From: Dendrophyllia cribrosa
Taxonomy: Eukaryota; Cnidaria; Anthozoa; Scleractinia; Dendrophylliidae
Direction: 5' to 3'
NCBI GenBank assembly: GCA_024195265.1
Contig: JAJLRJ010000007.1
Location: 26,755,600 to 26,819,599 of the forward strand
DNA length: 64,000 nt
Positions 22,880 to 35,939 of the stretch are shown here, piece by piece. A model generated the notes under the pieces. It had not been told where the DNA came from and did no database searches. It worked only from the letters and a program-made list of their open reading frames with translations. Position numbers and translations under genes: made by a program. How positions within the stretch are numbered: position 1 is the first letter of the stretch; each line of letters starts with the position of its first letter.

Positions 22880-24299
22880 AACCTCGTGCCAAGTATTCTT
22901 CTGGAGCAAACAAGTCTTAACTAGTTAGACTGTGATTGTTCCATAAAAAGAACATAAACAATGGTATATATTCCCATGGGTCGTGCGAAAATTCAAAATT
23001 ACAATTTATTATAGAAAAAAATTAAGAATCTACTCTCCCAGAAACTAAAAAAATAAGGAAAAATAAACAAATCAAAAATAGGAAAAATCAAATTCAACAA
23101 AAGTTTTTCCCCTTGCCCATAGGCTTGAGCCTTTTTCTTTGGCAGTGTCAGAACTGATACACGCTATGCGTTGCCTCTAAAATATAATATATGAACTTTT
23201 ATTATTTTAGGGCAATTATCTCAATAATCTGCCAAGTATTTTCTCTGCACGTACATTATTTTGAACAGACATGTTCCAACATGTTAGACTGTGATCGCTT
23301 AAATTTTTTTAAAAAGATATAGATTTCCATGATTTGCTCGGAAATTTAGGTCAATTAATCGTTCAATCCCTTTTCTTTGGAACGCAGCGAAGTAGTTTCA
23401 AAGTTAACTCGAACTAAAAGTCTATCAGACTTGCTCTGCTCCAGTGCTCAATGCGAGTACTTTTAATAAGTATATGTGGTATGTGTGGCCTGTAAAAACA
23501 GAGTTGATAATGATGTTGTTTTAGCGCAATTTTCAAGTGTCTTAATCTCGAAGTGAAGGAAATATGAAAAGGAATCACCCTTTATACACTTAACATTCTC
23601 TGAGCCAGGTATGGCGGACGTGTGTCCGTTTGTCGCGCGCGATCCTTTGAGTGATTTAATTTTTGTGGAATATGCACATTATCAACACAATTTCAGTTAC
23701 TTTAAGTCTATTTTTTTGCAATTTCATGTGAGCATACAATGCAACTGGGGCTGAAAAGGAATCAAAGTTTAAAACATGACCATCAGTGTCAAAATTACTG
23801 CACTGCTATCACGTAATACACCAACATGTTAGTACTTGTTCCAGCCCACGCATTGTTTCAAAATTCTTTGAACCAAGAGGGCAGTTAACTTTGCAGAGGT
23901 GGGAATTACGTTCTCATTTTAGCGAATGTTCGCGCCAATTAGGGATGGTTTCGATCGCTTTTATGGCATTTGCACATTTTGTGCGCAGGAATCTAAGGCG
24001 GAAACCGTCTAAAGCCTGCTTAAAGTAGCATTTTGCCGCAATGTTTGATAAATTAAATGAAATAAAATGTGATCTCAAAATCAACATTTTGGAGGCATCT
24101 CAGTGTCTTGTTGACCTTTTTTGAGCTTTTTTCATTCTTTTCATTATTTAAGGTTAAAAAGGTATTATACACCCTAATTAAGGGGAAGCTGTAGAATATA
24201 ACATCCGGAGGATTTAGTCGATGATGCAATCCACTGTTTTTCCAACACTTGTTTAAGCTTGTTTTATAATTGTTTTTCTATTGTCTCTAAATAAGACTA
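22880..24299. other. Gene A upstream region, no gene seen
   Basis: AT-rich. Besides the direct repeat at 23795, I see only short open frames without splice sites or known motifs. Confidence 0.5.
23795..23900. repeat. Diverged direct repeat, copy 2 (upstream of gene A)
   Basis: Counterpart of 22189-22290, about 80 percent alike by eye. Could be two copies of an old MITE. Confidence 0.5.
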
Positions 24300-24936
24300 C
24301 CATATTACATGAAATTTTCGCGACACGTTTATTTCGTGATTTTGAGGTGTGCATATTTCGCGACACTTAAATTTCGCGATTTTGCGAAAATTTTGTATTT
24401 TGAATCACTTAAATTTCGCGTTTTTGAGTAAGATAATTTATTTCCTTGACAATGTTATTTAACATGTGCTTGAATTAGATAAAACGAATTTATCAAAGGT
24501 CAGCAATAACGTAAAAATTACCAACAAAAACGCAACGGCTGGACTATATGTCAACAGTAACAACAAAGCGGTTCATGCTTGTTCGTAAATTATTGGTCTT
24601 GACCATAGTTAATAGACTATGTCTTGACCAATTATTGACCACAATATTCAATATTCGGACTCCGAAGAAAAAATGATGCCGTTTAGTAACACAGTGCAGT
24701 TTAGAAACATATGTACAAGTCTCGCGAGTTTTGTGTAAATGTCTTGATATAGATCAACAGAACAGTTAAAAATATGATTTTGTAAACGTATTAATGGTAA
24801 TAAACTCATTCTTTCTTGGTTATTGACATAAGGGGAGTCACTTAATTTTCGCGTCATGTTATGTTCGCGACACTTTTGTTCGCGTCACTTTAAAATTCGC
24901 GAAATTAACGTGTCGCGAAAATTTCATGTAATAAGG
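24300..24936. mobile_element. 637-bp MITE with TA target-site duplication
   Basis: Ends CCATATTACATGAAATTTTC and GAAAATTTCATGTAATAAGG, flanked by TA on both sides (24298-24299, 24937-24938). TTCGCG/CGCGAA steps fill both arms. No coding frame. Confidence 0.78.
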
Positions 24937-26491
24937 TACTTATAATATCAATTTTAAACCAAAGTACACAGCAACGCAACTTCCTGTCAAGCAAAGAAAC
25001 ATATGAGGTCCAGGCGCCAGCCTGTTTAACTGCTTGGTGTTATAATTAATTTACACGGAGGCTGAAGTTTGTAAGGGGGTGTTTACATGACACCGGGGCG
25101 ACTTTCGCGCCGGAGCGAGTTAACTCCGGTTCCCTCTTATGGCTCTACATTTGTTTACATGATACCACCACATTTGTCAGAAGTCAGAAACTCAATAACA
25201 CAATCTGAAAAACACGCGTAATCTAACAGCCAGTACAAACACAACTATTGTATCCTTCGTTTTTCAGCTTGTAGCCTTATCCTTCCTCTAAGGTAAACAT
25301 GGAAAAAGGTTAAGTCCCAGCTTAACCAGGTTTTTATAGCATGAAACAACTAGGAATATCGCTACTCCCCCCTGGATGGGATGCTAATCCATCGCAGGGT
25401 TACCCCCAGCATTTTGTCGCCAGTACCCATTTATACACCTGGGCAGAGAGAGACAATATGCAGTAAAGGTCAGTAAAGTTTCTTGTCTAAGAAAACAACA
25501 TGATGAGGGCTCGAACCACCGACCTTTAGCCCACAAAATCTCGGGGAGCTTTTAGACAAAACGTTGAGGGGGTTAATCGTGGTGCCCTTAAAGGGGTAAA
25601 CTGCATTATTCAGGCTACTTTAGGGTGATTTCGACTTCAATTCAAATGTAATTTTAATAATTGAACATATCGAAGTATCTTCTCGGGAGTTGATAAGGCA
25701 GAGATTAATTTGATGCAATTAAGTACATCTTCTTATTGCCAAGCAGAATTGTGAATTTTTTTTATGGTTTATTGTGATTTGAAGGTCCCTTTCACAATTT
25801 CCTACCGGTAACACCGTCATGTTAACTAGAAATACGTGTCTCGCAGAACCTCGCGAAGCTCGGGGGAGGGTGCACCGCAAATCGAAACTCTCGATTTGCG
25901 TATGAGGCTTTTCGCCATTCCACTTCGTCTTCTTTGCAACCAAAAACGTTGGTAAAAGGTCCTTTCGATGATTCGCGCACTGTTTAACGTCCGCCATCTT
26001 TGTTTGCCATGCTCCTATATAGGCTTACATGAAGTAGTGCCACATTGTTGCCAGGCAACTGCAGGACACCATCAAGTATATATATAAATATATTTTTCGC
26101 TCGAATTCGCGCGGCTTAGCTCCCGAGGCACGACAAATTTATTAACCTCGCTACGCTCGGGCCTTCGGCCCTCGCTTCGCGAGGAATAATTATGGGAGCT
26201 GCCCCCCATCCGAGCATATCATTAAGGTAGAAAAACAAGACACGGAAACGTAATCATCACATTTCACAACATTCACATTTCACATCACGTAATCATTTCA
26301 CATTTCGTTATCATCAAATTTAAGAGGTTTTTAACGATGTATTTGACACTGGATGACACATTCTTTTAAACAATAATTAAAAAGCAACTGCAGCTAAACC
26401 TAATAACACAAATGTCACTGACATTGATTACATACCAACGCAAAAAAAATGAAGGGTTTCTGTATCGTCCGGAACACTGTCCCTTTAATAA
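24937..26491. other. Intergenic stretch, repeat debris
   Basis: Contains a MITE-like piece near 25078-25200 (GTTTACATGACACCGGGGCG, repeated as GTTTACATGATACC), a minus-strand open frame at 25719-25997 starting MADVKQCANHRK with no known motif, and a strong GC hairpin at 26147-26186 (CCTCGCTACGCTCGGGCC with its inverse). No gene is supported. Confidence 0.45.
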
Positions 26492-27469
26492 TTAAACTTG
26501 TGGCTGAACTGCCACTCGTCTCCGTCGCCTACACCCGAGTATTTTACAAAGTTCCCGCCTGAGCTGCGGGTTAAATATTCCGTATATCACGGGATTTACA
26601 GAACTGCTGTAACCAGCAAGGTTTGTGTACGTCATGTATACCTCACGAGGCATCCAATATTTCCCCGTGAAAAACCCAATGGCATCGATGACAACAAGGG
26701 GTAACCAGCAACGCGTAAACGCGATTACTATGGCGAGTAAAAGTTTTGTGACTTTCATTTCATCCACTTGTATCTTTATTCGGTTATCCCGTTCCTCTCG
26801 TGAATTTGCCACTTGAATATTATGCTGCCTAACAGAGCGAAAAATAAAAATGTGACAAAAGACGATTGGTCCGTAGCATGCTACGATGAAAAAAATTCCC
26901 ATGGAAATGCACCCAGAAGCGTTTCGCTTTTTGCAGTCAAATATGCAGATGAGTTTTCCGGGATGGAATGAAAATCCGTCGTTAAGTATCATAGATATCG
27001 GAAAAAACGTTGATATGATAAACGCTGATGCTACAAATAGACAAATGTTCCTCTTGGAGTAAACTTTATGATGTAATGACGGCCGAGTCACTCTGAAAAA
27101 AAAACGTGCAATTGCGGTAAGAGTCATTGTAACAAAGGAGAATGTACCGAACACAGTAAAAACGAAACCTTGAAAACTACACGCAGCTTTGTTAAAAGGC
27201 CAACGTCCTGTTAGTAAAACTGCGAGTGTGAAAGGATAACCCAACGCTGAAAAAAGGACATCTGATCATGAGAGAGACAAGCATGTGATAAATATGTTTA
27301 AGGCCGTGCTTTAAAGGCGAGGATGCTTGAATATTGTCCAGCAAACTAATAAATTTCCACCGATGGCACTGAAAAGGTTAACGAACGTTACCGTTGATTC
27401 TATGGCTATGGACAGACCATTCCTGTTTGCAAGCTCTTTCTCCAAATCTGATTTTTGTTGCGAATCCAT
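26492..27469 (-). pseudogene. Class A GPCR pseudogene, melatonin-receptor-like, single exon
   Basis: Read from ATG 27469, the frame gives 325 residues of a seven-helix receptor with two in-frame stops: TAA at 27313-27311 (codon 53) and TGA at 27268-27266 (codon 68), between TM1 and TM2. Seen: TM1 with IGGNLLVCW, a TM3 end AIARFFF in place of DRY, long loop 3 with basic residues, TM6 region CWLPLVVIDAIG, and TM7 NPVIYGIFNPQLRREL (NPxxY-type). Loop 2 has several cysteines. This resembles the large melatonin-receptor-like families of cnidarians. The frame after the second stop is open for about 258 codons, so a truncated product lacking TM1 is conceivable, but the simplest reading is a recent pseudogene. 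It does not belong to the lectin genes. Confidence 0.75.
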
Positions 27470-27479
27470 CGCTTATAAG

Positions 27480-28517
27480 TAAATCACGATTAGCACTGAT
27501 TCAGTCTGAGAGAAAGTAAAAGTGAGCATACACAATTTTTATGACGCTTACTTCCTTTTCTATCAATATACAATGAGAAAAGTGTCGAATTATAATTATG
27601 TTCACAGTTTCATTTCACCAGCAGCATGTTTGTATTCGAAAGAATTTCTAATTATTATTTGGTGAATATAACATCACCTATTTCATAAAACTCAATACAT
27701 GCGCTTCGATTTTCATTATGGATCGATTATGAACGTCAGATCACCGCTCTTCATTTGAGATTTTTACAACTTAACAATACATTAAGCATTTCGTCTAACT
27801 TCGAAAAACATCGGTCCTTTCGATATGTCACTACAAAAGACAAAAAACTGGCAAAAAAAGTAATTTCAACCGGAAATATTATTTAATGTTTCCATTCAGT
27901 AAGTATTTTGGGGATAAAATGCAATTTACAAGGATGGAAGCATGGAAGCATAATTTCGAATTTGGTTTCATGGCAGGCGGTCCAGTAATTAAAATTGTCA
28001 TTTTGATAAAACTTTTATTCTTTTAGCAGTCATTTTGTCTTTTTTTAGTTTATATTTCAGATCGCATCTGCAAACCTGGGCATGCATAGTTTCAATAACG
28101 CTCACTTTCCTTTGCTACTGATATACAATATGAAAAGGGAAGTATTTAATTAGTATCAGAGTTTCTTTTCACAAGCAGCATGTCTGCATTCGAAATAATT
28201 TTAATAATTATTTAGTAAATACAGTATCGTAGTTCACATGCTCAGCGTGATGGTGTAGGCCTTATAATTTGTGTTTCGCGTGTTTTTGTGTTATTATAAA
28301 ATTCGTAAGGAAAATACTAAAGAAATGAAAATTTAATGAAGCCTTGTAATTCTATTTAAAGAACAGCTATGAAATGCTGATTAGTTACAATCACTAGTGG
28401 ATATATACTGTGGTTGTAAATTAATCTGATACAGCACGGCCGCTCATGTTATCAACACAACTTATTATTCACACTATCGTGTAGAGGAGAGCTCTACACT
28501 AAAGAAACATCACCTTA
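27480..28517. other. AT-rich intergenic stretch
   Basis: Holds a diverged internal direct repeat: AGCAGCATGT-TG-ATTCGAAA with following AATTATT occurs at about 27619 and 28173. No gene seen. Confidence 0.45.
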
Positions 28518-30117
28518 CTATAGTCCCTCTCTGGATAGTGGAGCGGGTGAGCAAATACGCGATCGGCGATCGACCGAACGGCGAGCGAGCGAAAGTAATG
28601 CGAACCGAGGGGGCTCCGGGGAAGAGGCGGGAAGGGAAAGAGGGACTGCAGTCTCTTCAGACAACTCCGCCTACCAAGTGTGAGAACCCATTAAAAATAA
28701 ACTAATCTTGTTAACTTTCCGCCTCTATTTGTCCGCGGCATGTAGGCTAAAATAGAACAGTGCTTTGTACTATAACGATTGTAGATTTATTATTTACAAA
28801 GCGGACTCCATTCGCATCGTTTATTCAAGGACAGAAAATGTAATTTCTGCTGTTCGTGAGTTTGTTTTGATCGCCCTGATACGGCGCGGTACGGAGAAGA
28901 AGTAGAGGAAGAAAGCCGAAGAAAGAGACAGAGGCCTCTGATTTTTGTCGTATGTGTGGGAAAATTTCATATTATCTAAAAACCTTTTCACTACTTCGAA
29001 GGATGGCGCTTTGCTTAACAAGATCGTGACTGAAAGTCTAAAGCTTTGCGAAAACTCTGCACCAAATCTATCTGCTCGTGTTTGCAAGAAATGTGCGCTG
29101 AAAATCAGAAATATGGAGGATTTTTTAAACCTTCAAAATATCGCGTGCAACGGCCAAGACGACAAGTCTGCCTGTTGTGGTTTCCCGTCAGTGGTGTCTG
29201 CTCTTGTAGAATTTGACCTGTTTTAGCGTCCTTGTTTGCCTGACGGTTGGTTTGTTGCTTTTGCATAATTGGCATGTTGGTTTTTGTGTAGGAAAGGTTT
29301 AAACTCATTCTCTAGCTTTTCTCTCTTAAATGACAGGATCTGAAATGCCTTTTTTTTTTGGCCACGGAATGTATTTCCTACTTTTTTGTCACGCTGGGCC
29401 CAGCTATTTTAGTTTTCGTCGTTGCAGGATATTAATTTTGCAGATCCATTTAGCAAGCTTAGCAGAGAGAGTTGAAGCTTAAAAAGAAAGCAGTTCAACT
29501 TGTAGAAACTTGAAGTTTGCCTTAATCAAGGCTGTGATTTTAGCATCCATTCGCTTCCCGTTTTCTGCCGCGTGGAGCTGCGATGTTTATAATTCCTCTG
29601 TTGTCAATTTTGAAAGTCTAACAACTGTTTTGTTTATGCCACTATCATACAAGGACAGAGCTTTGATAAATTATTGATTTTCCGAAGCCAGTTGATAGCA
29701 CAGCCATGACATCTTTCCCCGATAGAAGCGCTTCCACCGCTAATGTCTGTTCTTCTTTTAAAACTAAACAGCCAACTGAGGCAACCAGACAAATCGTCTA
29801 AAACATTTTCATTCCCACTATTACATGTCATCGTCTCAACTCTAATGTGAAACTGGAGATATCGATTCACACTAGATATGTCAAGATTGTTAATACTCGT
29901 CAAACTTCCCTGACAGCTTTCTATTGTCTATGAACCAATCGGAGTTTTCCGTCTCTGGAGCGGCGGGGAATTCGAACGCGAAAGTTACAGAAAAGACTGC
30001 AGTCCCTTTTCCTACCGCCTCTCCCCCAGTTTCCCCTCCGCTCGTTCCCTCGCTCCAGTCTCGCCGAGCTTGTTTTTGTGATCCGCTCGCCCGCTCGACT
30101 GACTGAAAAGGGACAGC
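28518..30117. mobile_element. Composite repeat with GC-rich inverted arms
   Basis: Left arm near 28518-28665 has GAAAGAGGGACTGCAGTCTC; right arm near 29981-30117 has the inverse, GACTGCAGTCCCTTTTCCT, and both carry GCGAGCGAGC-like or GCTCGCCCGCTCG-like tracts. The inside carries the cysteine-rich fragment at 28931-29226. Exact ends and target duplication are not clear. Confidence 0.45.
28931..29226 (+). pseudogene. Cysteine-rich gene fragment (CxxC ... CxxC, ZAD-like), frameshifted
   Basis: An open frame holds NLFTTSKDGALLNK, LSARVCKKCALKI and MEDFLNL. One base earlier in frame, the upstream DNA reads DFCRMCGK, which would complete a C-x2-C ... C-x2-C zinc-binding module of the kind found at the start of some zinc-finger proteins. 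A single frame shift near 28955 separates the halves. It lies between inverted GC-rich arms (see 28518-30117), so it may be carried by a mobile element. Confidence 0.35.
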
Positions 30118-30655
30118 TAGCAGTCTATATATAAATGCAAAACTTGGAAGATGAATAAAGGTGATGAGAATAAACTGATCGACGTATTCCAAAATCTCTG
30201 CCTAGAATTTTGAAGGTCAAATGGCAAGATAAAGATAGCACTAAGAGCTACTAGAAACGGCGGGAGTTGTAGCGTTACACGAGCCAACCTAGACTTGCAC
30301 ACAAGTCGACTGCGAAGCCCCCGAGAGCGCGACGAAGTCGCGCAAACGAAAATACCAAAAACGGACTTTGAGAAAGTCTAGAGTCAACCGCGAGCCCGAG
30401 TCAGCCTCGAGTCACGAGTCAACCTCGAGTCAAGCCAAAAGTTAAAAAATATATATATATGAATATATATTGTAGGAAAAAATTTATGAATATATGAATA
30501 TATATATCTAGATATATATTGTCTTATAAACAGTTGACAACAGGCTCACCTTGCCTGATCGCGCCGCGCCATCTTGTAATCTTACGCAACGTATTACCCA
30601 GAAGACCCTGGGATCATTGGATATTTGTGCACAGTCCCCCAACCGTATGTCTGTT
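30118..30655. other. Upstream of the broken plus-strand gene; AT tract
   Basis: 30390-30430 has a small tandem run of CGAGTCAACCTCGAGTCA type; 30449-30520 is ATAT-rich. About 100 bp of GC-richer, promoter-like DNA precedes the ATG at 30660. Confidence 0.4.
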
Positions 30656-30659
30656 GGAG

Positions 30660-33600
30660 ATGGCAAAAATGGCGTCGGCATGGGATGGTAAGTCACGTTG
30701 AATCTATTTGCATCCTATTCTGCTGTGTCCCGGCTTTCTAAATGACCGCATCTGCGTTCTAGATGGATTAATTTATTGGCTTGCATTGTTATTTATTTAC
30801 AGAGAAGGAAGAAGTGCAGATTATCGAGGTAAGATTATCGCTTCATCCAAAGAGCGAATCGCTACGCCACTTTCTTTGTTCAAATGAATAACAATTTACT
30901 TGGACTGACGATTTGTTTATATATTTGATCAGCACACACGTTTAAAGTGGAAAGATCTTTAGGAATTTGGGGAAATATTTGAAATATTGGAGGGGGTATA
31001 TTAACTGGTGCATAAGATGGCTGTCGTCATTTAAATGCTTAGTCACAGTTTGCCTTCATCCATGCTTGTTACAAACAGTATTGCAAAAGTGTTTTATTAT
31101 CTATTTCAGCATCGTGTCGCAGAACATTGAGTTGTGATTGATGATAGGTGCGTATGCTTTAAGAAACTTATTTGTGTACATACAATTTATAGAAATGTAT
31201 CCGTTAAAACAGGTAAATGAAAAGCCATTCTCCAAATATGACCAATGAAAAAATTACCATGAACTTCTTATAAAAACATGGTGGCTGCAGGCCAAGCAGA
31301 AATTACTGGCTTAAGACCTGGCTGATTTTTTGGCTGCAGACCGACCAAATTTTTTGGCTTTCTTATGTTAAGGATATTGAGTGAGTTAGTTTCACTTCAT
31401 CTTTTGCAGTGATGATAGTTCAAGTGATCTGCCTTTTTTGGAGAACATATTAGAATGGTAAGATCTATTTCAATTTTTTCCATAAAACTTTTATGTGTCC
31501 TCAGCTCAAATCATACGTTTGATTCCTTTTGAAGCACAAGCACATCATGCTCTTGTCAATCAAAGTGGTTGCATCGTCAGTCAAATGACTTAGCCATCTG
31601 TTATTGTCATGATACAAGCATGACACTTTGAATGAAGTCCACTGTTGAAGATGTCTGTTTATATTACAGTTATAACATCATAAGTCATGAGATTGAAGGT
31701 GAAGCTCTGTAAACATGTCTAAATAGTGCAACATGAGAAGTAGTTGTTTGCATTCAGTCACTACATCAAGAGAAGATTATCTTGTCATTTCACTCAGCAC
31801 ACCTATTACAGTGCGGCGCCCAAAAGTGTGACCACTTTTAATTAATTCGCATTCTTTCGTGCAATTATCCAATCAAATGAGAGCACTTTTAATTTGTGCG
31901 CATTCTTTCGTGCAATAGCCAATAAGAATTCAGAAGCCGAAGAGGACTGAACCAAAACAACTCAAATGAACAAGCGATGATGTGGGAACGTAAAAAACAT
32001 CTGTTTCAAGAATGCTTCAGGGCCTTTACCTTTAACGATCTTTCAAGTCAAGTTTTCCGTTTGTAACTTTGAAATTCTACGCTAGACTAAATTTGTAACT
32101 CTAAAATGGGGATTGTTGCGGGAAAATCGTGCGCTTCGATATACGCTCACCGCGATTTTGTTATGAAGAATTTCATGCCACTGCTCAGATCAGATGGTCG
32201 ACGATAAAGCTGAATAAAGTAAGTCCTACAGCCGATATAACGATGTCTTTGCTTATTTCCACATGAAATTTATATTATGGGGCTTTTGTTTATATTTTTA
32301 CGGCCGTTTATAGAAGTGACAAAATTGACCGTGCTGACAGATGCGGTTCACCGCAGCGACTTCAAATTGTCGCTCAAAATATCAAGTGTGTTCTTCCCTG
32401 AACAAAATCCCTAAACGAAATAGAAACCTTAACTCAGTGTACCCGGGCTAGTCGATATTCGGTGAGTCTCAGTGATGGATAATTGTTACGTACAAACCTA
32501 TTCCAACTCAGCACGAGCGAAATAACAAGTTCAGGGCATTTCCCGAGAATCTGACTCTGCTGACTCTACTAATTTGGCAATAGCTATTGAAATCATCAAG
32601 TTCTCAGTTTTTAGAGGGCTTATAAATTTTGTTTTTAGTCATGACAGATAGCATTTGTAACTTCCTAACATGAAAAGATATATGATCCATGTCCACGTCT
32701 GTGAAACCTGGCGAAGCATCAGGCGTTGAGTTGTGTTTGTGGATAGCTTTTTATTAAAGAGTGAGATCTGGTCGCAAATGCGCATTTTGCAAAAACTTCC
32801 TAGCTTGCTGCAACAGCATGGTCCTCAATGAAAGATGAGAAAAGTTTCTTTTTATTTGAGGCAGGATTTGAAGAACATTGTTTTCGAATAGCGAAACACC
32901 GAGTGTTATGAATCAGCTCTAATTCAGTGGTTGAAACTACGCCGAGATCACGCGGCGGTTTCGCTTTATTATACAGAAAAATAGCCAAACATACGCAACA
33001 TCAATAGAACATAAATACACAATTACCTCAGGATAGCTTTGAATTATTACAACAATGATACTTGTAGGAGAAATAAATATTTGCAATTATGTTCTTCTGG
33101 CCGTGGAAAATGCGTTCTTGCTATTAAATTGATGCCCGGCCGAACATTTACCGTTTACTACAGCAGGTAAGCCGATGTCGATTTGCCAAAATTTGACCTT
33201 GGACATTTTGCACTTCGATGTTATTTTCGAGGCCAAAAACGCCAAAGTTCAGCTGGAAAAGCGTCCAAAAATGGTATTCATGGAAGAGCAATTTTGCTTT
33301 CGTAACATGTTGCCTTGATTTTGTTCTTGCGGTTGGCTGTATAAACTATCTTCACCTTCTGATTGGATAATCGGTACGAAAGAATGCGAATTAATTAAAA
33401 GTGCCCTCACATGATTGGATAATCGACACGAAAGAATGCGAATTAATTAAAAGTGGTCACACTTTTGGGCGCCGCACTGTAACTTCTGATATTTTGTTTT
33501 CAGGAAACCTGTAGATGAAGAAGTAATGGTAAGTCCATTTGATACACCATAAAAGCTTAATGAAGCCACCTTTGTTTTAACTGTTATTTTTATTGAAACT

Positions 33601-35370
33601 TGAACATGCATTGCTTGTTTGAGCTGTTAAGGTCATTCCGCTGAATGCCTGAATTGCAAGGCACAACAACTTCCTCACATAAAAGTATGCACTTTCCATT
33701 TCAAAATAACTTCATTAAGTGTGCATGTGGCATCAAATTGATACAGTTTCAGTCAGGTCTGAGGAAAACCAGCGTTTTCGCAGGGTCACCTAAAATGAGC
33801 ATATACATTTCCGAGGTTTATGTACCTTGGGAATTATAATGTATTTCTCTTAAAATCAAATGGCGGGCACCCCTTTGTTTTTTTGCTTCAGATTTAGGAG
33901 GGTGCTGTACGGCCAAAGGCCTACCTCAAACAACAAACTTTGCACTTTTTCATTTTAGAGAGATATTGACATATAAATTCCAGCAAAACGCCTTGAAACA
34001 AAAAATTCTTGTGCTCTAGAATTCCACATAATTTTCATTCACATACATGATGATGAATTTTAAGAATAAGGTTCAAAGGAAGCACTACAAAAGACATGCA
34101 AGCAGGCTGTACAAAAGGTGTTTGCTTTAGCAATAGGTGACACTGTCCTGAATAAATTGCTTTTCTAAAATTCATGCCAGCTATAATATTTACTCCACTG
34201 CTTTTGCTAGGTTGTAACAAGTGCTGAGAATTCTCCACTTAAGGAAACTGGAAAGAGGAAGAAGAAAACTACTGTTGTAGCTGCAAGGAAACTGTTTCAA
34301 AGAGATGAGGATTCTGAACAATCAAATAGGTTGTTTTTTTTTAAGGAAAGAGTTCCTATGGCATTATCGGATGGAAGTGAATATTTTGCTTAAGGAAAAT
34401 ATACATGTAGGCACACTCGGGGATGCATGAGTTAGGCTTACAATGTGATCAATAAATTAGTCACATTTTTCTTTTTCTAGTTTGTTGACATCATCATTGA
34501 TGTCGTACCATGTTACCTTGTTGCTCAAAGTCCCTTGACCCCCAGGCAACATTTCCGTCTTTCTTAGTTTTGATGACACCATCAATGACATCATATCACA
34601 TGATCATGTAGTTTCGCGCCCTTGAGAAGTTTGTTCTAGCTAGTTTGGTTATCTGACAATATTTTCTCTTGCGATATGAATTCTAGTTTAACTACATCAT
34701 AAATGGTGCCATGATACCATATCACATTACCATATAGTTACACCCCCTGACCCTTAGACATCTGTGTCATTATTGACTACTTGCTGGCTAATTCTGGCAG
34801 TTTTGTCCTTCAGCAGCAATGATGGAAAAGCAACATCAAAGTTGACACCCGACGTTTGGGCTGATGTGCCTCTTGAGGAAGTACAGCATCTCCCATTTGA
34901 CATCAATGGTCTTAAGATGTAACAGCCTAGTTATGACCCAGCTGACAAATTTGCTTCAAGTGTGGATGGTAGAAAATGGGGTGGATATGTGTCATCAAGA
35001 CGAAGTGGTTTCACTGGTAAGCGATTCTTGAAATCGTGTAAAGGGTCATACCGGTGCCCTAATGAGATGTGTGGATACTATAGACAGTACAAAGAAGTAA
35101 ACAGGGTTCAGTTTGATAAAAATGGTCGGTGCCACTCATGTGGAGCAGAGGCAGAATTTGTTCCTTGTCATGCCAAAAAAAATATGGGAGTATCCAGCTG
35201 GTGAATTGACAGTAACGGTTTATCACTATGGATTTCACACTTGTGTACCTATTAAGAAAGGTAGGGCCCCACAAGCGGATGCTAGTAAAGCCTTCAGTCA
35301 ATCAAGCACACTAAAGCCAGAGAAATCCGAAGTGACAAACATCTCCCCGCATTGCTCCCGCATTGATTAA
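30660..35370 (+). pseudogene. Broken multi-exon gene with Cys-rich (C-P-N-x2-C ... H-Y-G) C-terminal region
   Basis: Plus-strand exons with good splice sites: 30660-30687 (MAKMASAWD), 30803-30828 (EKEEVQIIE), 31410-31457, 33504-33528, 34211-34329 (KRKKKTT basic stretch) and 34814 onward. Exons from 31410 join in phase; the join from 30828 to 31410 does not, so an exon is missed or lost. The last exon has an in-frame TAA at 34920-34922 and a frame shift at an A8 run (35174-35181). Across these the protein has RCPNEMCGYY, a C-x2-C pair and VYHYGFHTC, suggesting a zinc-binding fold of the FLYWCH/WRKY-GCM sort. I cannot name the family; it may be a multicopy, transposon-related gene. Two disabling changes suggest decay, although the intron borders are intact. 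Confidence 0.5.
31809..33479. mobile_element. 1.67-kb TA-flanked element in an intron of the broken gene
   Basis: Ends CAGTGCGGCGCCCAAAAGTG and CACTTTTGGGCGCCGCACTG are exact inverses continuing for about 50 bp, flanked by TA on both sides. A second partial GAATGCG-ATT-AAAAGTG repeat lies inside each end. No transposase frame, so non-autonomous Tc1/mariner type. Confidence 0.85.
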
Positions 35371-35939
35371 AACGTATGAAGTTCCTCGAAGCAAGATTTT
35401 TTCCTTGAAAGCATTTCTTTTTTCACTATAGCGGCTTCTGTGTATCCCTTAATTAGTATCCCTGTCTTGAGTAGCAAACCGCGAAAAAATGCAGGGATAT
35501 AACGACTGTAATTTGAACTGGTTTTTTCCGCTAAACAAAGTGCTTACCGAGCTGACGTGACATTCGGCCGTGTAGCCGCGCGAAAAACAAAGCCTAGCTT
35601 TGGTTTCAAAATTGCTAAGATCCCGGATTTGTGTGACGTCATACGCGCCCGCGAGCTAGCCCTGCGCCAACCTCGTTCCCAGGGCCTCTCTCTCTTCAGA
35701 TACGTCATCATGGATGATGACGCAGACGGATGGACGGACGCACACACGGACCGACGCGCCGGCGAAACATTCCGCTAGCCATGACCATGAAAAATAACGG
35801 GCATATGTTCTATGAGTATGGGGCTCCGCAGTGACTTAAACAGAGTGTATATATGGCTGTCAGCTAATAAGCTTACCTTGAATCTTCAAAAACTGAATTC
35901 ATGTTAATTGCGTCAAGGTAGAGGTATGAACTTTTAAAC
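35371..35939. other. Stretch without a gene
   Basis: 35557-35760 is GC-richer, with GACGTCAT and a MITE-like GCGCGAAAAACAAAGCC segment. No gene supported. Confidence 0.4.
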
